64,000 bases of DNA from SIG307 sp045596385 (GTDB lineage: Bacteria > Bacillota > Clostridia > Lachnospirales > Lachnospiraceae). The stretch covers positions 1-64,000 of the forward strand of contig JAZOCC010000034.1 in the NCBI GenBank assembly GCA_045596385.1, written 5' to 3'. Within the stretch, counting starts at the first letter, position 1; each line of letters begins with the position of its first letter. Positions 42,742 to 52,547 of this stretch are shown piece after piece. Under the pieces are notes generated by a model that was given only the letters and a program-made list of their open reading frames with translations, did not search any database and had not been told where the DNA came from. A program made the translations under genes and the position numbers.

Positions 42742-45357
42742 TTACACGGTCTCGTGCTTACCATAGTACGCATTCAGATACATCTGCTTAATTTCGCTCA
42801 TGAGCGGGTATCTCGGGTTCGCACCGGTACACTGGTCGTCAAATGCCTGCTCGGTCATCTCATCCAGTCGGTTAAGGAAATCCTTCTCATCCGGTACATA
42901 CTCCTTAATAGTCTTCTTGATGCCTACCTTCTCCTTTAAGTCATCAATTGCCTTAATTAAATTCTTTAACTTCTCAGTGTCGTTCTTTCCCTTAATACCG
43001 AGGTAATCAGCCACCTCTGCATATCTTGCAAGGGTATGCGGATGATCGTACTGAGAGAACGTACCCATTTTTACCGGAGTCTCGCTTGCGTTAAACAGAA
43101 GTACCTCGTTAATCATCAATGCGTTTGCCACACCGTGAGCCAGATGATGGAATGCCCCCAGCTTATGCGCCATGGAATGACACACACCGAGGAATGCGTT
43201 TGCGAATGCCATACCTGCGATAGTTGCCGCATTTGCCATCTTCTCTCTTGCCTCTACATCATTCCCGTTCTCGTAAGCACGCGGCAAATACTCAAAGATT
43301 ACCTTCAACGCCTTTAATGCCAGACCATCGGTGTAATCCGTCGCCATCACGGAAGCATACGCCTCCAATGCATGGGTTACCGCATCGATACCGGAAGCTG
43401 CGGTTAAGCCCTTCGGTGCCGTCATGTGGAAATCGGTATCAATAATTGCCATATTCGGAAGTAATTCGTAATCTGCAAGCGGATACTTTACACCGGTCTG
43501 CTCATCGGTAATAACCGCGAACGGAGTCACCTCGGAACCGGTACCTGCAGAAGTCGGGATAGCTACAAAGTAAGCCTTTTCTCCCATCTTCGGGAAGGTA
43601 TAAATTCTCTTACGGATATCCACAAAGCGCATTGCCATATCCATGAAATCTGCTTCCGGATGCTCATAGAGAACCCACATAATCTTTGCGGCATCCATTG
43701 CGGAACCACCGCCCAGCGCGATGATGACATCCGGCTTAAATGCTGCCATCTGTGCGGCACCTGCCTTTGCACAAGCAAGGGTCGGGTCCGGCTCTACCTG
43801 CCAGAACTCTGCATGGGAGATTCCCATCTCATCCAGCTTATCGGTAATTGCCTTGGTATAACCGTTCTCATACAAGAAGCTATCGGTTACCACAAAGGCC
43901 TTCTTCTTGCCCATTACGGTGCCTAGCTCGTCAAGAGCCACCGGGAGACACCCCTTCTTCATATAAATCTTTTCAGGTGCACGGAACCAAAGCATATTTT
44001 CCCTTCTTTCTGCAACGGTTTTAATATTTAATAAGTGCTTTACGCCTACGTTATCGGATACGGAATTGCCGCCCCAGGAGCCGCAACCTAACGTCAGGGA
44101 CGGAGCCAGCTTAAAGTTATACAAATCGCCGATACCGCCCTGGGAAGACGGGGTATTCACTAAGATACGACAGGTCTTCATACGCTCCGCAAACTCATGA
44201 AGCTTCTCGGTCTCGGTCTGGGCATTCAGGTAAATAGAGGAGGTGTGACCGTAACCACCGTCTGCGATTAAGTGCTCTGCCTTCTCAAAGGCATCCTGAA
44301 TATTCTTTGCCTTATACATAGCCAATACCGGGGAAAGCTTCTCATGTGCGAATTCCTCGGAAAGCTCTACGCTCTCTACTTCACCGATTAAAATCTTTGT
44401 GCCTGCCGGAACCTTCACACCCGCAAGCTCAGCAATGGTGGTTGCCTTCTGACCTACAATCTTTGCGTTTAACGCACCGTTAATGATCATGGTCTTACGA
44501 ACCTTCTCAATCTCGTCCTCTTTTAAGAAATAGCAGCCACGTCTTGCAAACTCGTCCTTTACTGCCTTATATACCTTATCCAGAACAATCACGGACTGCT
44601 CGGATGCACAAATCATACCGTTATCAAAGGTCTTGGAATGAATAATGGAGTTTACCGCAAGCAAAACATCCGCCGTATCGTCAATAATCGCCGGCGTATT
44701 ACCCGCACCAACGCCAAGGGCCGGCTTACCGCTGGAATATGCAGCCTTTACCATGCCCGGACCGCCGGTTGCAAGAATAATATCCGCTTCCTTCATAACC
44801 GTATTGGTCATCTCGAGAGACGGCACATCAATCCATGCGATAATATCCTCCGGTGCACCTGCAGCAACAGCCGCCTCAAGCACAATCTTTGCCGCCTCAA
44901 TGGTAGAGTTCTTTGCACGCGGGTGCGGGCTGATAATAATACCGTTTCTGGTCTTTAAACAAATCAAAGTCTTAAAAATAGCCGTAGACGTCGGGTTCGT
45001 GGTCGGAATCACCGCTGCGACCACACCGATGGACTCCGCCACCTTCTTAATGCCGAAGGCCTTGTCTTCTTCAATGATACCGCAGGTCTTGGTATCCCTG
45101 TACTGGTTGTAAATGTACTCGGCTGCGTAGTGGTTCTTAATCACCTTATCCTCTACGACGCCCATACCGGTCTCTTCCACCGCCATCTTTGCTAACGGAA
45201 TTCTCGCCTTATCCGCAGCCGTTGCCGCCGCAAGGAAAATCTTATCTACCTGCTCCTGCGTATACTCCGCAAACTTCTTCTGTGCGGCCTTTACTTTAGC
45301 AATCGCCGCTTCCAGCGCCTTTACGCTGTCTACCACTTCATAGTTTTTCGTTTTCAT
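42742..45357 (-). CDS. adhE: Bifunctional aldehyde-alcohol dehydrogenase
   Basis: 871 residues. The N-terminal CoA-acylating aldehyde dehydrogenase (about 1-440) has the catalytic Cys250 (GMICASEQSV). The C-terminal iron-dependent alcohol dehydrogenase (about 455-871) has GGGSAMDAAKIMWV for NADH and the metal ligands in GVCHSMAHKLGAFHHLAHGV. It reduces acetyl-CoA to ethanol and re-oxidises two NADH, and AdhE proteins assemble into spirosomes. The upstream Rex operator shows redox control. The ATG follows TAGGAGG. Confidence 0.97.
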   Translation of the reverse strand: MKTKNYEVVDSVKALEAAIAKVKAAQKKFAEYTQEQVDKIFLAAATAADKARIPLAKMAVEETGMGVVEDKVIKNHYAAEYIYNQYRDTKTCGIIEEDKAFGIKKVAESIGVVAAVIPTTNPTSTAIFKTLICLKTRNGIIISPHPRAKNSTIEAAKIVLEAAVAAGAPEDIIAWIDVPSLEMTNTVMKEADIILATGGPGMVKAAYSSGKPALGVGAGNTPAIIDDTADVLLAVNSIIHSKTFDNGMICASEQSVIVLDKVYKAVKDEFARRGCYFLKEDEIEKVRKTMIINGALNAKIVGQKATTIAELAGVKVPAGTKILIGEVESVELSEEFAHEKLSPVLAMYKAKNIQDAFEKAEHLIADGGYGHTSSIYLNAQTETEKLHEFAERMKTCRILVNTPSSQGGIGDLYNFKLAPSLTLGCGSWGGNSVSDNVGVKHLLNIKTVAERRENMLWFRAPEKIYMKKGCLPVALDELGTVMGKKKAFVVTDSFLYENGYTKAITDKLDEMGISHAEFWQVEPDPTLACAKAGAAQMAAFKPDVIIALGGGSAMDAAKIMWVLYEHPEADFMDMAMRFVDIRKRIYTFPKMGEKAYFVAIPTSAGTGSEVTPFAVITDEQTGVKYPLADYELLPNMAIIDTDFHMTAPKGLTAASGIDAVTHALEAYASVMATDYTDGLALKALKVIFEYLPRAYENGNDVEAREKMANAATIAGMAFANAFLGVCHSMAHKLGAFHHLAHGVANALMINEVLLFNASETPVKMGTFSQYDHPHTLARYAEVADYLGIKGKNDTEKLKNLIKAIDDLKEKVGIKKTIKEYVPDEKDFLNRLDEMTEQAFDDQCTGANPRYPLMSEIKQMYLNAYYGKHETV

Positions 45358-45437
45358 ACACGACCTCCTATTCGGTACACCTCATTTTACAGAAACATCA
45401 TATTTTACTCTTTTCTATAGCATTGTTCACCTCTGCC

Positions 45438-45473
45438 TGTTAAAAAATTAACACACTTTTCTTTTAATGTCAA
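45438..45473 (-). promoter_or_regulatory. adhE promoter with overlapping Rex operator
   Basis: On the minus strand TTGACA (45473-45468), a 17-base spacer and TAATTT (45450-45445) form the promoter. The 16-base palindrome TGTTAAAAAATTAACA (45438-45453) fully contains the -10 and matches the Rex consensus TTGTTAANNNNTTAACAA. Rex leaves DNA when the NADH/NAD ratio rises, so adhE should be induced when reducing power accumulates. Confidence 0.85.
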
Positions 45474-45564
45474 TACTTTACTTCTATTTTTTCCCAATTT
45501 TTGTTTTTTCTCTATATTTCACAATCCTGCTCTTCTCCGGTTAACCTCCCTTGTATAATTTTAC

Positions 45565-45597
45565 GGCGGACACGAAATCTTCCGTTCCGCATCCGCC
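45565..45597 (-). terminator. Possible terminator after the GH43 gene
   Basis: GGCGGA (45565-45570) pairs with TCCGCC (45592-45597), 26 bases after the GH43 stop; the T tract is weak. Confidence 0.4.
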
Positions 45598-45622
45598 TCG
45601 CTGTATTCCTATCTTTTCTCCT

Positions 45623-47155
45623 TTATTCCGCAGTATAGTCTATGCCGCTGAAGAATGCCGTGTTACTGCTTTCCTTTCCGTTTGCGGTTGCGAACATACC
45701 GATGGTACAGCCCACAAAACCACCTGCGGACTCGGTACTCAAGAACTTCGTGGAAAGGCCGTCTGCCAATACCTTCTCTCCGGTTCCCGCATCATAAGAA
45801 AGGGTCGCCGTCTGTCCCTTTTGAGTAATGGTAAAGGTAATCTTCTCTGCCGTCAGTTCTTCCGCCGCAACAAGTTCGATGCCGCCCTGTACGCTGTTCT
45901 TTGCCACACGCACCTGATTCTTTCCGTCAAATTTGCCGTAAACAACAGCCAGGAATGCCTCCTCACTCTGCAACAGTGCAAGGCCTGCCGCCTCGCCGTC
46001 CTGTTCCGGAGTAAAGTCTACCGTCGTCTTTGCGGTAAAGTAATAGGAGGTCTGACGAAGTCCCAGATAAGCTGCCGGCTCCTTCTCCGCCAACGTATAC
46101 GGTAACAGCTTTAAGCGATACCCGTCGCCCTCGCCCTTTGCCATTCCTTTCACCGGATTACGAAGCTTTACCATAGAGAACGGAATGCCGTCCCCGTCCT
46201 TTCCACTGGTAATAAGCTCATCACCTTCTGTCTCCTTAAGCGGAACGGTCACCGTATCCTCTAAGATACCGATGCCTGCGTTAAATACCGGCCAGCCGTC
46301 TTCCCAGGTTACCTTTGCAAGGAAAGTCTCACGTCCCATATTGGTGTGCCACTCACACGGTCTGGACGCCAACATGACCGCATACCAGTTACCCTCGGTA
46401 TCCTCAATCAAATCCGCATGTCCCACGTAGCGAATCGGATAATCCTTTCCGAGATGACGGTGCGTAAATACCGGATTCATGAGATTGTTCTCGTACGGCC
46501 CCCAAAGTTCCTTACTTCTTGCCACGCAAACCGCATGTGCCGGCCCGGTACCACCCTCTGCGTGGAGAATGTAATAATATCCGTCCTTTTTATAAAGGTG
46601 CGGTCCCTCCGGCCACTCCGCTTTCCGCATAGCGCCGTTCCAAACCATCTTGTAGTCACCCACCAGACACCAATTCTCAAGATCCACTTCCTGAATGTAG
46701 ATGTACCAGTCACCGTTATGACCTACCCCCTCCGGGTTCGGTCGGGTACCGATGTAATAGCACTTTCCGTCATCGTCAAAGAACAGGCTCGGGTCGATAC
46801 CGTCCGCACCCGCAAGGTAATGCGGCTCGGACCACGGACCTGCCGGGTCGGTAGCGGTTACAACGAAATTGCCGCCGTAGCTGACATTCGTCGTAATCAT
46901 GTAGAAAGTTCCCTCATGATAACGAATGGTCGGCGCAAAAATACCGCGGGACATACCGTCATGACCCAGCGGCAGCTGGGACGCTCTGTCCAGTACATTA
47001 CCGATCTGATGCCAATGCTTTAAATCCGTACTCTCGAAAATCGGAACACCCGGAAAATAACAAAAGCTGGAATTTACAAGATAAAACTTCCCGTTTACCG
47101 CACAAGCGGACGGGTCCGGGTAAAAGCCCGGTAAAATCGGATTCTTAATTTCCAT
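45623..47155 (-). CDS. GH43 beta-xylosidase / alpha-L-arabinofuranosidase
   Basis: 510 residues, no signal peptide. The five-bladed propeller has the base Asp in LPGFYPDPSAC, the pKa-modulating Asp in GADGIDPSLFF and the acid Glu in EWPEGPHLYKKDGYYYI. A C-terminal beta-sandwich (about 320-510) is typical of the XynB-like GH43 group acting on xylo-oligosaccharides. It works inside the cell on imported products. ATG at 47155 follows AAGGAG. The gene has its own promoter and is a single transcription unit between the CE15 terminator and adhE. Confidence 0.92.
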   Translation of the reverse strand: MEIKNPILPGFYPDPSACAVNGKFYLVNSSFCYFPGVPIFESTDLKHWHQIGNVLDRASQLPLGHDGMSRGIFAPTIRYHEGTFYMITTNVSYGGNFVVTATDPAGPWSEPHYLAGADGIDPSLFFDDDGKCYYIGTRPNPEGVGHNGDWYIYIQEVDLENWCLVGDYKMVWNGAMRKAEWPEGPHLYKKDGYYYILHAEGGTGPAHAVCVARSKELWGPYENNLMNPVFTHRHLGKDYPIRYVGHADLIEDTEGNWYAVMLASRPCEWHTNMGRETFLAKVTWEDGWPVFNAGIGILEDTVTVPLKETEGDELITSGKDGDGIPFSMVKLRNPVKGMAKGEGDGYRLKLLPYTLAEKEPAAYLGLRQTSYYFTAKTTVDFTPEQDGEAAGLALLQSEEAFLAVVYGKFDGKNQVRVAKNSVQGGIELVAAEELTAEKITFTITQKGQTATLSYDAGTGEKVLADGLSTKFLSTESAGGFVGCTIGMFATANGKESSNTAFFSGIDYTAE

Positions 47156-47216
47156 AATCTCTTCTCCTTGTATTAAATTTCTAACGTTACTGTTTCTTAT
47201 AATTCTAACAAATTCA

Positions 47217-47245
47217 AGTGTATCATATTCAGCAGAAAGTGGCAA
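47217..47245 (-). promoter_or_regulatory. Promoter of the GH43 gene
   Basis: On the minus strand TTGCCA (47245-47240), a 17-base spacer and an extended -10, TGATACACT (TACACT at 47222-47217). Confidence 0.65.
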
Positions 47246-47280
47246 TCCTTTTCTGTAGGCAAGTGCCGTTTACTCGCACA

Positions 47281-47320
47281 AAAAAGTCAAGGTCACAACA
47301 TCGTGCAGCCTTGACTTTTC
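47281..47320 (-). terminator. Terminator of the aguA-uxuA-CE15 operon
   Basis: AAAAGTCAAGG (47282-47292) pairs with CCTTGACTTTT (47309-47319); on the minus strand the stem is followed by TTTTTTG. It ends the operon directly after the CE15 stop. Confidence 0.85.
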
Positions 47321-47328
47321 TAACGTTT

Positions 47329-48921
47329 TTACCTAAAAATCAACTTCTTCTCAAACTCCGGATCCGCGTTCTGCGGAAGTGCATACAGACTGGTGGTCAA
47401 ATCGCTCAGATCCGACTTTGGCTCCTTCCCGTACAAATGATAATCCGCAAAATCAAGCAAATACACCAAATCCGAATCCGTCACCATATGTCCGGTCTCG
47501 TGGAGACAAATTGCCAAATGGTCAGAAATTCCCATATAGTCAAACAAATCCTTGGAAGCCAGATAATTCATCCACATGGCCGGTGCATTTACCCAGTCCT
47601 CATCACAGTAGGAACCGGAAATAAACAAATACCGGTCGCCTCTTCCGCAAAGAGCGGACAACATATACTGCTCAAGCGGAAGCACCGTCTCATCTTTAAA
47701 TATCTGGAAGTTATCGTTAAACCAATGCCCTTCGCTGGAACTGCGCAGGCTTCCGATCGGCTCGTTCTGTCCGAATTTATAAGCATTGCCACGATTGATT
47801 GCAGTGTAATCAAACTCTGTTCCTTCGGATACATAACGGTACAATGCGATACCGCCCGCACCGGAACAGGACGGCGCCGTAATCTTAATACGGGGCTCCA
47901 ACGCCCCCGCTACTGCGGTGGCCTTACCGAACCGTGAAACACCGGTCATCAAAAAGTCCGTGGTAGTCAGGCCAAGCTCTTCCGCCGCACCGTTCTCCAG
48001 TGCGTCAATGGCCTTAGATACACTCCAGCCCCAGGCTGCCAGCACACCGGTCTGCTCCTCCCAAGTCTCTCCGTACGGGTACAAATCATAGAACACGCCG
48101 GTCCGGGAGGAATTGTCCGCCGCAATTTCCATCGGGTTAATGGACAACACCGCATAGCCTCTCTCGTTGGCATAGTCCGTCTTCATCAGGCCGAAAATCG
48201 AAAACAACACCGGAGCCTTTTCGTACACCTTGTTGGTCGGCAGAGCCAGCGTTACCTTATAGGACGCAGACTTCTCACCGTTGTTTACCGTTACGGTCAT
48301 CTCATTACCGGATACCGCGTAGGTCACCGTTTCCTTTGACGCATCCGGCATCGGCCCGTACATATAATACTCATACATATGCTTGATTTCTTCCAGACGC
48401 TGGTCAAACTCTTCCGGGCTCGTCACCGGACGACCGTCCAAAAACGTGTACGGATCCGGCATCTCGATGGTCTCCGTAAACTTGGACGGATCCGGAAGCC
48501 CGTACTTATTTACCAAATTTGCAATGGTCTCTCTCAATTCCTTTAACATATCGTTATATTCCTGCTGGGAAACGAGTTCCGTTTCTCCCTTTGCCACCAA
48601 CGCATCCGCCTTATCAAAGGCCGCCTGCAACGTGTCACCGTTCCGATACTGACTCAGATCCGTATACTGCTCTTTCATCAGCTTCATCTGTCCCAGTAAC
48701 AATTGCGGGTTGCCCGCTCCCGCCGGACGCTTTGTCGGCTTCGCAGTCATCTCCTCCTGTTCTTTATTTTCAGGCTCCGGCGTGGTCGTATTCTCCTCCG
48801 GCGCCTGTGTTACTTCTTCCTGAAGAGATGCTGTAGGCGTCACATCCGTAGCCTGTCCCGTACCGCAACCGGCCAGACACAACGTAACCGCCAACATCCC
48901 CAATACAAATTGTTTTTTCAT
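47329..48921 (-). CDS. CE15 glucuronoyl esterase lipoprotein
   Basis: 530 residues. Lipobox LAGC (Cys19), a Pro/Thr/Glu linker, a helical FIVAR-like segment (about 72-138) and a CE15 alpha/beta-hydrolase domain (about 145-530). The nucleophile Ser329 lies in TGVSRFGKATAVAGALE, the family motif GxSRxGK. SCSGAGGIALYR and GHWFNDNF follow as expected. Glucuronoyl esterases cut the ester between 4-O-methylglucuronate on xylan and lignin alcohols. It acts at the cell surface, ahead of the cytoplasmic GH67 enzyme in the same operon. Confidence 0.9.
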   Translation of the reverse strand: MKKQFVLGMLAVTLCLAGCGTGQATDVTPTASLQEEVTQAPEENTTTPEPENKEQEEMTAKPTKRPAGAGNPQLLLGQMKLMKEQYTDLSQYRNGDTLQAAFDKADALVAKGETELVSQQEYNDMLKELRETIANLVNKYGLPDPSKFTETIEMPDPYTFLDGRPVTSPEEFDQRLEEIKHMYEYYMYGPMPDASKETVTYAVSGNEMTVTVNNGEKSASYKVTLALPTNKVYEKAPVLFSIFGLMKTDYANERGYAVLSINPMEIAADNSSRTGVFYDLYPYGETWEEQTGVLAAWGWSVSKAIDALENGAAEELGLTTTDFLMTGVSRFGKATAVAGALEPRIKITAPSCSGAGGIALYRYVSEGTEFDYTAINRGNAYKFGQNEPIGSLRSSSEGHWFNDNFQIFKDETVLPLEQYMLSALCGRGDRYLFISGSYCDEDWVNAPAMWMNYLASKDLFDYMGISDHLAICLHETGHMVTDSDLVYLLDFADYHLYGKEPKSDLSDLTTSLYALPQNADPEFEKKLIFR

Positions 48922-48996
48922 CTTGCTGTCCTTCTCATTCTGCCTTTCATTATCTCTGTCCGTTCCGGGTCCTGTGCCGATACCCTTCAGTCCCTC

Positions 48997-50070
48997 TTAC
49001 TTCGCAGACTTTTTGACAGCCTCCCAAAGGCCTTCGATATACACCGCCCCCAACGCTCTGTCGTATAAGCCGTAACCCGGTCTTGCCTGTTCACCCCAAA
49101 TCATTCTGCCGTGGTCCGGACGAATCACACCGTCAAAGCCCATCTCCTGAAGCGCCTTAACGATTTCGTACATATCAAAACTTCCCTCGGAGGAGAGATG
49201 CGCACTTTCATGGAACTCATCATCGGTAATGAACTTTACGTTACGGATATGCGCAAAGTGGATACGCTCCGCAATCTTCGGATTACGGATAATTGCCGGC
49301 AAATCATTCTTACGACTGCTACCGAGAGAACCTGTACAGAAGGTAAAACCGTGGAGTTTGCTCGGATGAAGAGCCGCCACCTTTAAGAGGGACTCCTCAC
49401 TTGTCACAATACGCGGCAAACCGAAAATATCCCACGCCGGGTCATCCGGATGCACCGCCATCTTAATGCCGTACTTTTCGCAGGTCGGCATAATCTTCCC
49501 GATAAAATAACCGTAGTTTGCCAAAAGCTGCTCATGGGTCATGCCCTTGTACTTTTCGAACAACTCCTTAATCTCATCCTTACGGTTCGGCTCCCAGCCC
49601 GGCATTACAAAACCGCCGCTTTCCTTTTCAATCTTCTCAAACATAGCATCCGGATCCATACCGTCAATGTGCTTCGCATCATAGGAAAGCACGGTGGAAC
49701 CGTCTGCGAGAGGCTTCGCCAGGTCGGTTCTGGTCCAGTCGAATACCGGCATGAAATTGTAGCAAACCAGCTTAACACCTGCCTTACCTACGCTCTCCAA
49801 AGAGGTGATATAATTCTCGATTAACTTATCTCTGGTCGGTGCACCAAGCTTAATGTCCTCGTGGATGTTGATACTCTCCACACCCGCCAGGGCAAGGCCT
49901 GCTGCCTCTACTTCATTCTTTAACTCCATTACCTGCTCATAACTCCACGGCTCGCCTGCCGGGATATCATGAAGCGCCGAAATAACGCCGGTTACGCCCG
50001 GAATCTGGCGAATCTGCTGTAAGGTTACACTGTCGTTCTTACTTCCGTACCAACGTAATGTCATTTCCAT
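48997..50070 (-). CDS. uxuA: D-mannonate dehydratase
   Basis: 357 residues, the usual length. The family start MEMTLRWYGSKNDSVTLQQI, the central MAVHPDDPAWDIFGLPRIV with metal ligands, TGSLGSSRKNDLP and VIRPDHGRMIWGE are all intact. UxuA turns D-mannonate into 2-keto-3-deoxygluconate in glucuronate breakdown. Its place between the alpha-glucuronidase and the glucuronoyl esterase means released glucuronate is fed straight into this pathway. The other enzymes (isomerase, mannonate oxidoreductase, KDG kinase) are not in the window. Confidence 0.95.
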   Translation of the reverse strand: MEMTLRWYGSKNDSVTLQQIRQIPGVTGVISALHDIPAGEPWSYEQVMELKNEVEAAGLALAGVESINIHEDIKLGAPTRDKLIENYITSLESVGKAGVKLVCYNFMPVFDWTRTDLAKPLADGSTVLSYDAKHIDGMDPDAMFEKIEKESGGFVMPGWEPNRKDEIKELFEKYKGMTHEQLLANYGYFIGKIMPTCEKYGIKMAVHPDDPAWDIFGLPRIVTSEESLLKVAALHPSKLHGFTFCTGSLGSSRKNDLPAIIRNPKIAERIHFAHIRNVKFITDDEFHESAHLSSEGSFDMYEIVKALQEMGFDGVIRPDHGRMIWGEQARPGYGLYDRALGAVYIEGLWEAVKKSAK

Positions 50071-50196
50071 AGTCTTTTCCTCCTGATTTTTTCTTGTTAT
50101 TCGTTCCGTCTGTTTCTACTCTCTGTCTTCTTATTCTCCGCATCCCGCGAAAGTCGGCTGTTTTCTTCTGTTCCCGGTCATCCTCTCTACACTCTT

Positions 50197-52254
50197 TTAG
50201 AAAAACTCCCGGCCCTTCTCATCCGCAATACCGGACTTCCTCCAGAAGTAGGAATTCACGATATCTCTCCAATCCTTTGCATGGGCCGCCTGATGCTCAA
50301 ACCGCGGCAGGATACGCTTGTAAATCTCCTCCGGAATCACATCCTTTAGACTCTTGATTGTCTCAAGGAAGCCCTCTGCCTGCTCCGCGCCCTCAAAGTG
50401 CGTGTCATAAATATGCTGAATCAACGTCTTTCCGCTCTTTAATACATAATCGTAGCGGATGTAGTGGAAGAACAATAACAGTTCCTCCGGGCAAGTCGCC
50501 GGGTCCTCGTACATCTTAAAGTTTTCCTCACGATACTGGGTCGTATATCCGGTACCCTTAGTAGTACGATCCACACCGATACCATGCAGGTCCGCACGAT
50601 GGTAGGTACCCCAACGGTCGTATTCGTAACCGTCCACATTCGGACCGTAATGGTGATTCGGGTTTACCATCCAGCCGATACCTAACGGAGAGGTGTACTT
50701 CTCATATACTTCTCTGGAACAAAGGGCCATGTCGGTCAATGCCGCCACTGCCGCATCCTCCTTTGTAATCGTAAGCTTTATCCACTCTTCCGCAATTTCC
50801 TTTGCGGAAAGAGAAGTCGTAAATGCCAGTCGGCCGAAACCGTACCAGTTCAGCGCCGCAAAATCGTGGCCGGTCCAATTCTCATCGTTACCGGTGTTGG
50901 TTACCGCTGCCATACCGCACGCTGTCTGATGATAGGTACGTCCTGCCACAATATCCGCTACCGTATCATTCTCCGGCGCACAGTAGGTCTTAAAATCCAG
51001 AACCTCCTTCCACATCGGAATCAGGTAACAAAAATGTCTCTGCTGACCGGTATACTCCTGCGCAGCCTGTACCTCCAGAATCTGATTTGTTTTCTCCAAA
51101 CCACCGAGAAGCGGAGAAATCGGCTCACGAATCTGGAAATCCATCGGACCGTTCTTAATCTGCAACACCACATTGTCCGCGAACTGTCCGTCAAGCGGCT
51201 TAAAGTGGTCATATCCCGCACGGGCACGGTCGGTCTTCCGGTCACGCCAGTCCTGGGTACAATTATAGACAAAACAACGCCAGATAATCGTTCCGCCGTA
51301 CGGCGCTACCGCCTCGGCTAACATATTTGCACCCTCTGCCTGGGTTCTGCCGTAGGTATGCGGACCCGGACGTCCCTCGGAGTCCGCTTTTACAAGGAAT
51401 CCTCCCAGCTTCGGAATTGCCGTAAATACATGCTCCATCACCCGTTTCCACCAGGCTCTTACATCCTCGTTCAGCGGATCGGATACCGTCAATCCCGATA
51501 TTTCCATCGGTGCCGCAAAATTTAACGATAAATATAAATCGATGCCGTACTCCGCAAAAATCTCGGACATCTCCCTCAACTCGTTCTCATACCGCGGAGT
51601 AATCAGAAACGTTGCCGCATTCTTTACATTTACGTTATTAATCACGGACGCATTAATGCCTACAGAAGCGCAAAGTCTTGCATACTCTCTTGTGCGGTCG
51701 TTTACTACCACCGTATTATCCTTAAAGAAAAAGGACTCTCCGGAATAGCCTCGTTCAATACTATTGTCCATATTATCCCAATGATTCATCATACGAAGCG
51801 GATTGTCCGGAAGCACCTTCTTCTCCCCTTCCGCTATCATATCCTCTATCAATTCCGTACGAATCAGGTCAAAGGCACCGTATAAAATACCGCGCCCCGT
51901 ACCGGCAATCACATACGCTGCTTTCTCCGCAACCACAATCCTGTAGCCGTCCTTATACTCCGTCTCCAGATTTGGGGATAAAACCAATACAAAACCATAT
52001 TCACATCCCGTTAAATTTTTAAGCTCAGTCGCAGAAGGCTCCGCCCCGAAAAAAGAAGCATTCTTCCGCTCTATTTCCATATCTCTTCCGAATAATTCCT
52101 TTCCCGCACGGACAAGTTCCTTTACCGCCGTTTCAACGGTCTGAGGCATAGGGTTCATTTTCTCGTCTGTTACAACGGATACTCTACTCCATAGTACATA
52201 ATTTGTAAGCGCTTTCATTTTATACGAAAGCCAAGCCTTGGTATAGTCTGCCAT
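50197..52254 (-). CDS. aguA: Alpha-glucuronidase, GH67
   Basis: 685 residues, no signal peptide. An N-terminal domain (about 1-145) precedes the barrel. The acid Glu is in LVKADSEGRPGPHTYGRT; the Asp/Glu pair acting as base lies in FADNVVLQIKNGPMDFQIRE. The C-terminal helical region contains AALNWYGFGRLAF and MVNPNHHYGPNVDGYEYDRW. It removes (4-O-methyl)glucuronate from the non-reducing end of xylo-oligosaccharides. It is the first gene of the operon with uxuA and CE15. The ATG follows AGGAGG. Confidence 0.95.
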   Translation of the reverse strand: MADYTKAWLSYKMKALTNYVLWSRVSVVTDEKMNPMPQTVETAVKELVRAGKELFGRDMEIERKNASFFGAEPSATELKNLTGCEYGFVLVLSPNLETEYKDGYRIVVAEKAAYVIAGTGRGILYGAFDLIRTELIEDMIAEGEKKVLPDNPLRMMNHWDNMDNSIERGYSGESFFFKDNTVVVNDRTREYARLCASVGINASVINNVNVKNAATFLITPRYENELREMSEIFAEYGIDLYLSLNFAAPMEISGLTVSDPLNEDVRAWWKRVMEHVFTAIPKLGGFLVKADSEGRPGPHTYGRTQAEGANMLAEAVAPYGGTIIWRCFVYNCTQDWRDRKTDRARAGYDHFKPLDGQFADNVVLQIKNGPMDFQIREPISPLLGGLEKTNQILEVQAAQEYTGQQRHFCYLIPMWKEVLDFKTYCAPENDTVADIVAGRTYHQTACGMAAVTNTGNDENWTGHDFAALNWYGFGRLAFTTSLSAKEIAEEWIKLTITKEDAAVAALTDMALCSREVYEKYTSPLGIGWMVNPNHHYGPNVDGYEYDRWGTYHRADLHGIGVDRTTKGTGYTTQYREENFKMYEDPATCPEELLLFFHYIRYDYVLKSGKTLIQHIYDTHFEGAEQAEGFLETIKSLKDVIPEEIYKRILPRFEHQAAHAKDWRDIVNSYFWRKSGIADEKGREFF

Positions 52255-52282
52255 AGGGCACCTCCTACATTCTGTTACTTTC

Positions 52283-52311
52283 AGTATACCTTAAGTTTCT
52301 CTGTTTTGCAA
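52283..52311 (-). promoter_or_regulatory. Promoter of the aguA operon
   Basis: On the minus strand TTGCAA (52311-52306), a 17-base spacer and TATACT (52288-52283), 28 bases before the start. Confidence 0.7.
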
Positions 52312-52351
52312 TGCTTTTCTTTCATCCTTTTTGTTTTTTTACATTGATTTT

Positions 52352-52365
52352 TGAAAATGCTTTCA
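52352..52365. promoter_or_regulatory. CcpA-like (cre) site between aguA and the GH51 gene
   Basis: TGAAAATGCTTTCA matches 12 of 14 positions of the perfect cre palindrome TGAAAGCGCTTTCA. It lies 41 bases upstream of the aguA -35 and 52 upstream of the GH51 -35, so one site could serve both divergent units. A LacI-family repressor is an alternative. Confidence 0.5.
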
Positions 52366-52416
52366 TAGATTTGAACTTTGCGTTCATATTTTCACATCCT
52401 TGCTCAGATGCTGTCG

Positions 52417-52445
52417 TTGACAGATTCCCTTGTCTTTGTTACGAT
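52417..52445 (+). promoter_or_regulatory. Promoter of the GH51 gene
   Basis: TTGACA (52417-52422), a 17-base spacer and TACGAT (52440-52445). Confidence 0.65.
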
Positions 52446-52547
52446 AGTAGTATGAATTAGAACGCTAATCTATGTTTTCTGTATCTATGGGAGCTTATGG
52501 GATGCCCCCGCAAAACATGATTTGCACAGTATATGGAGGAGGTTTTT

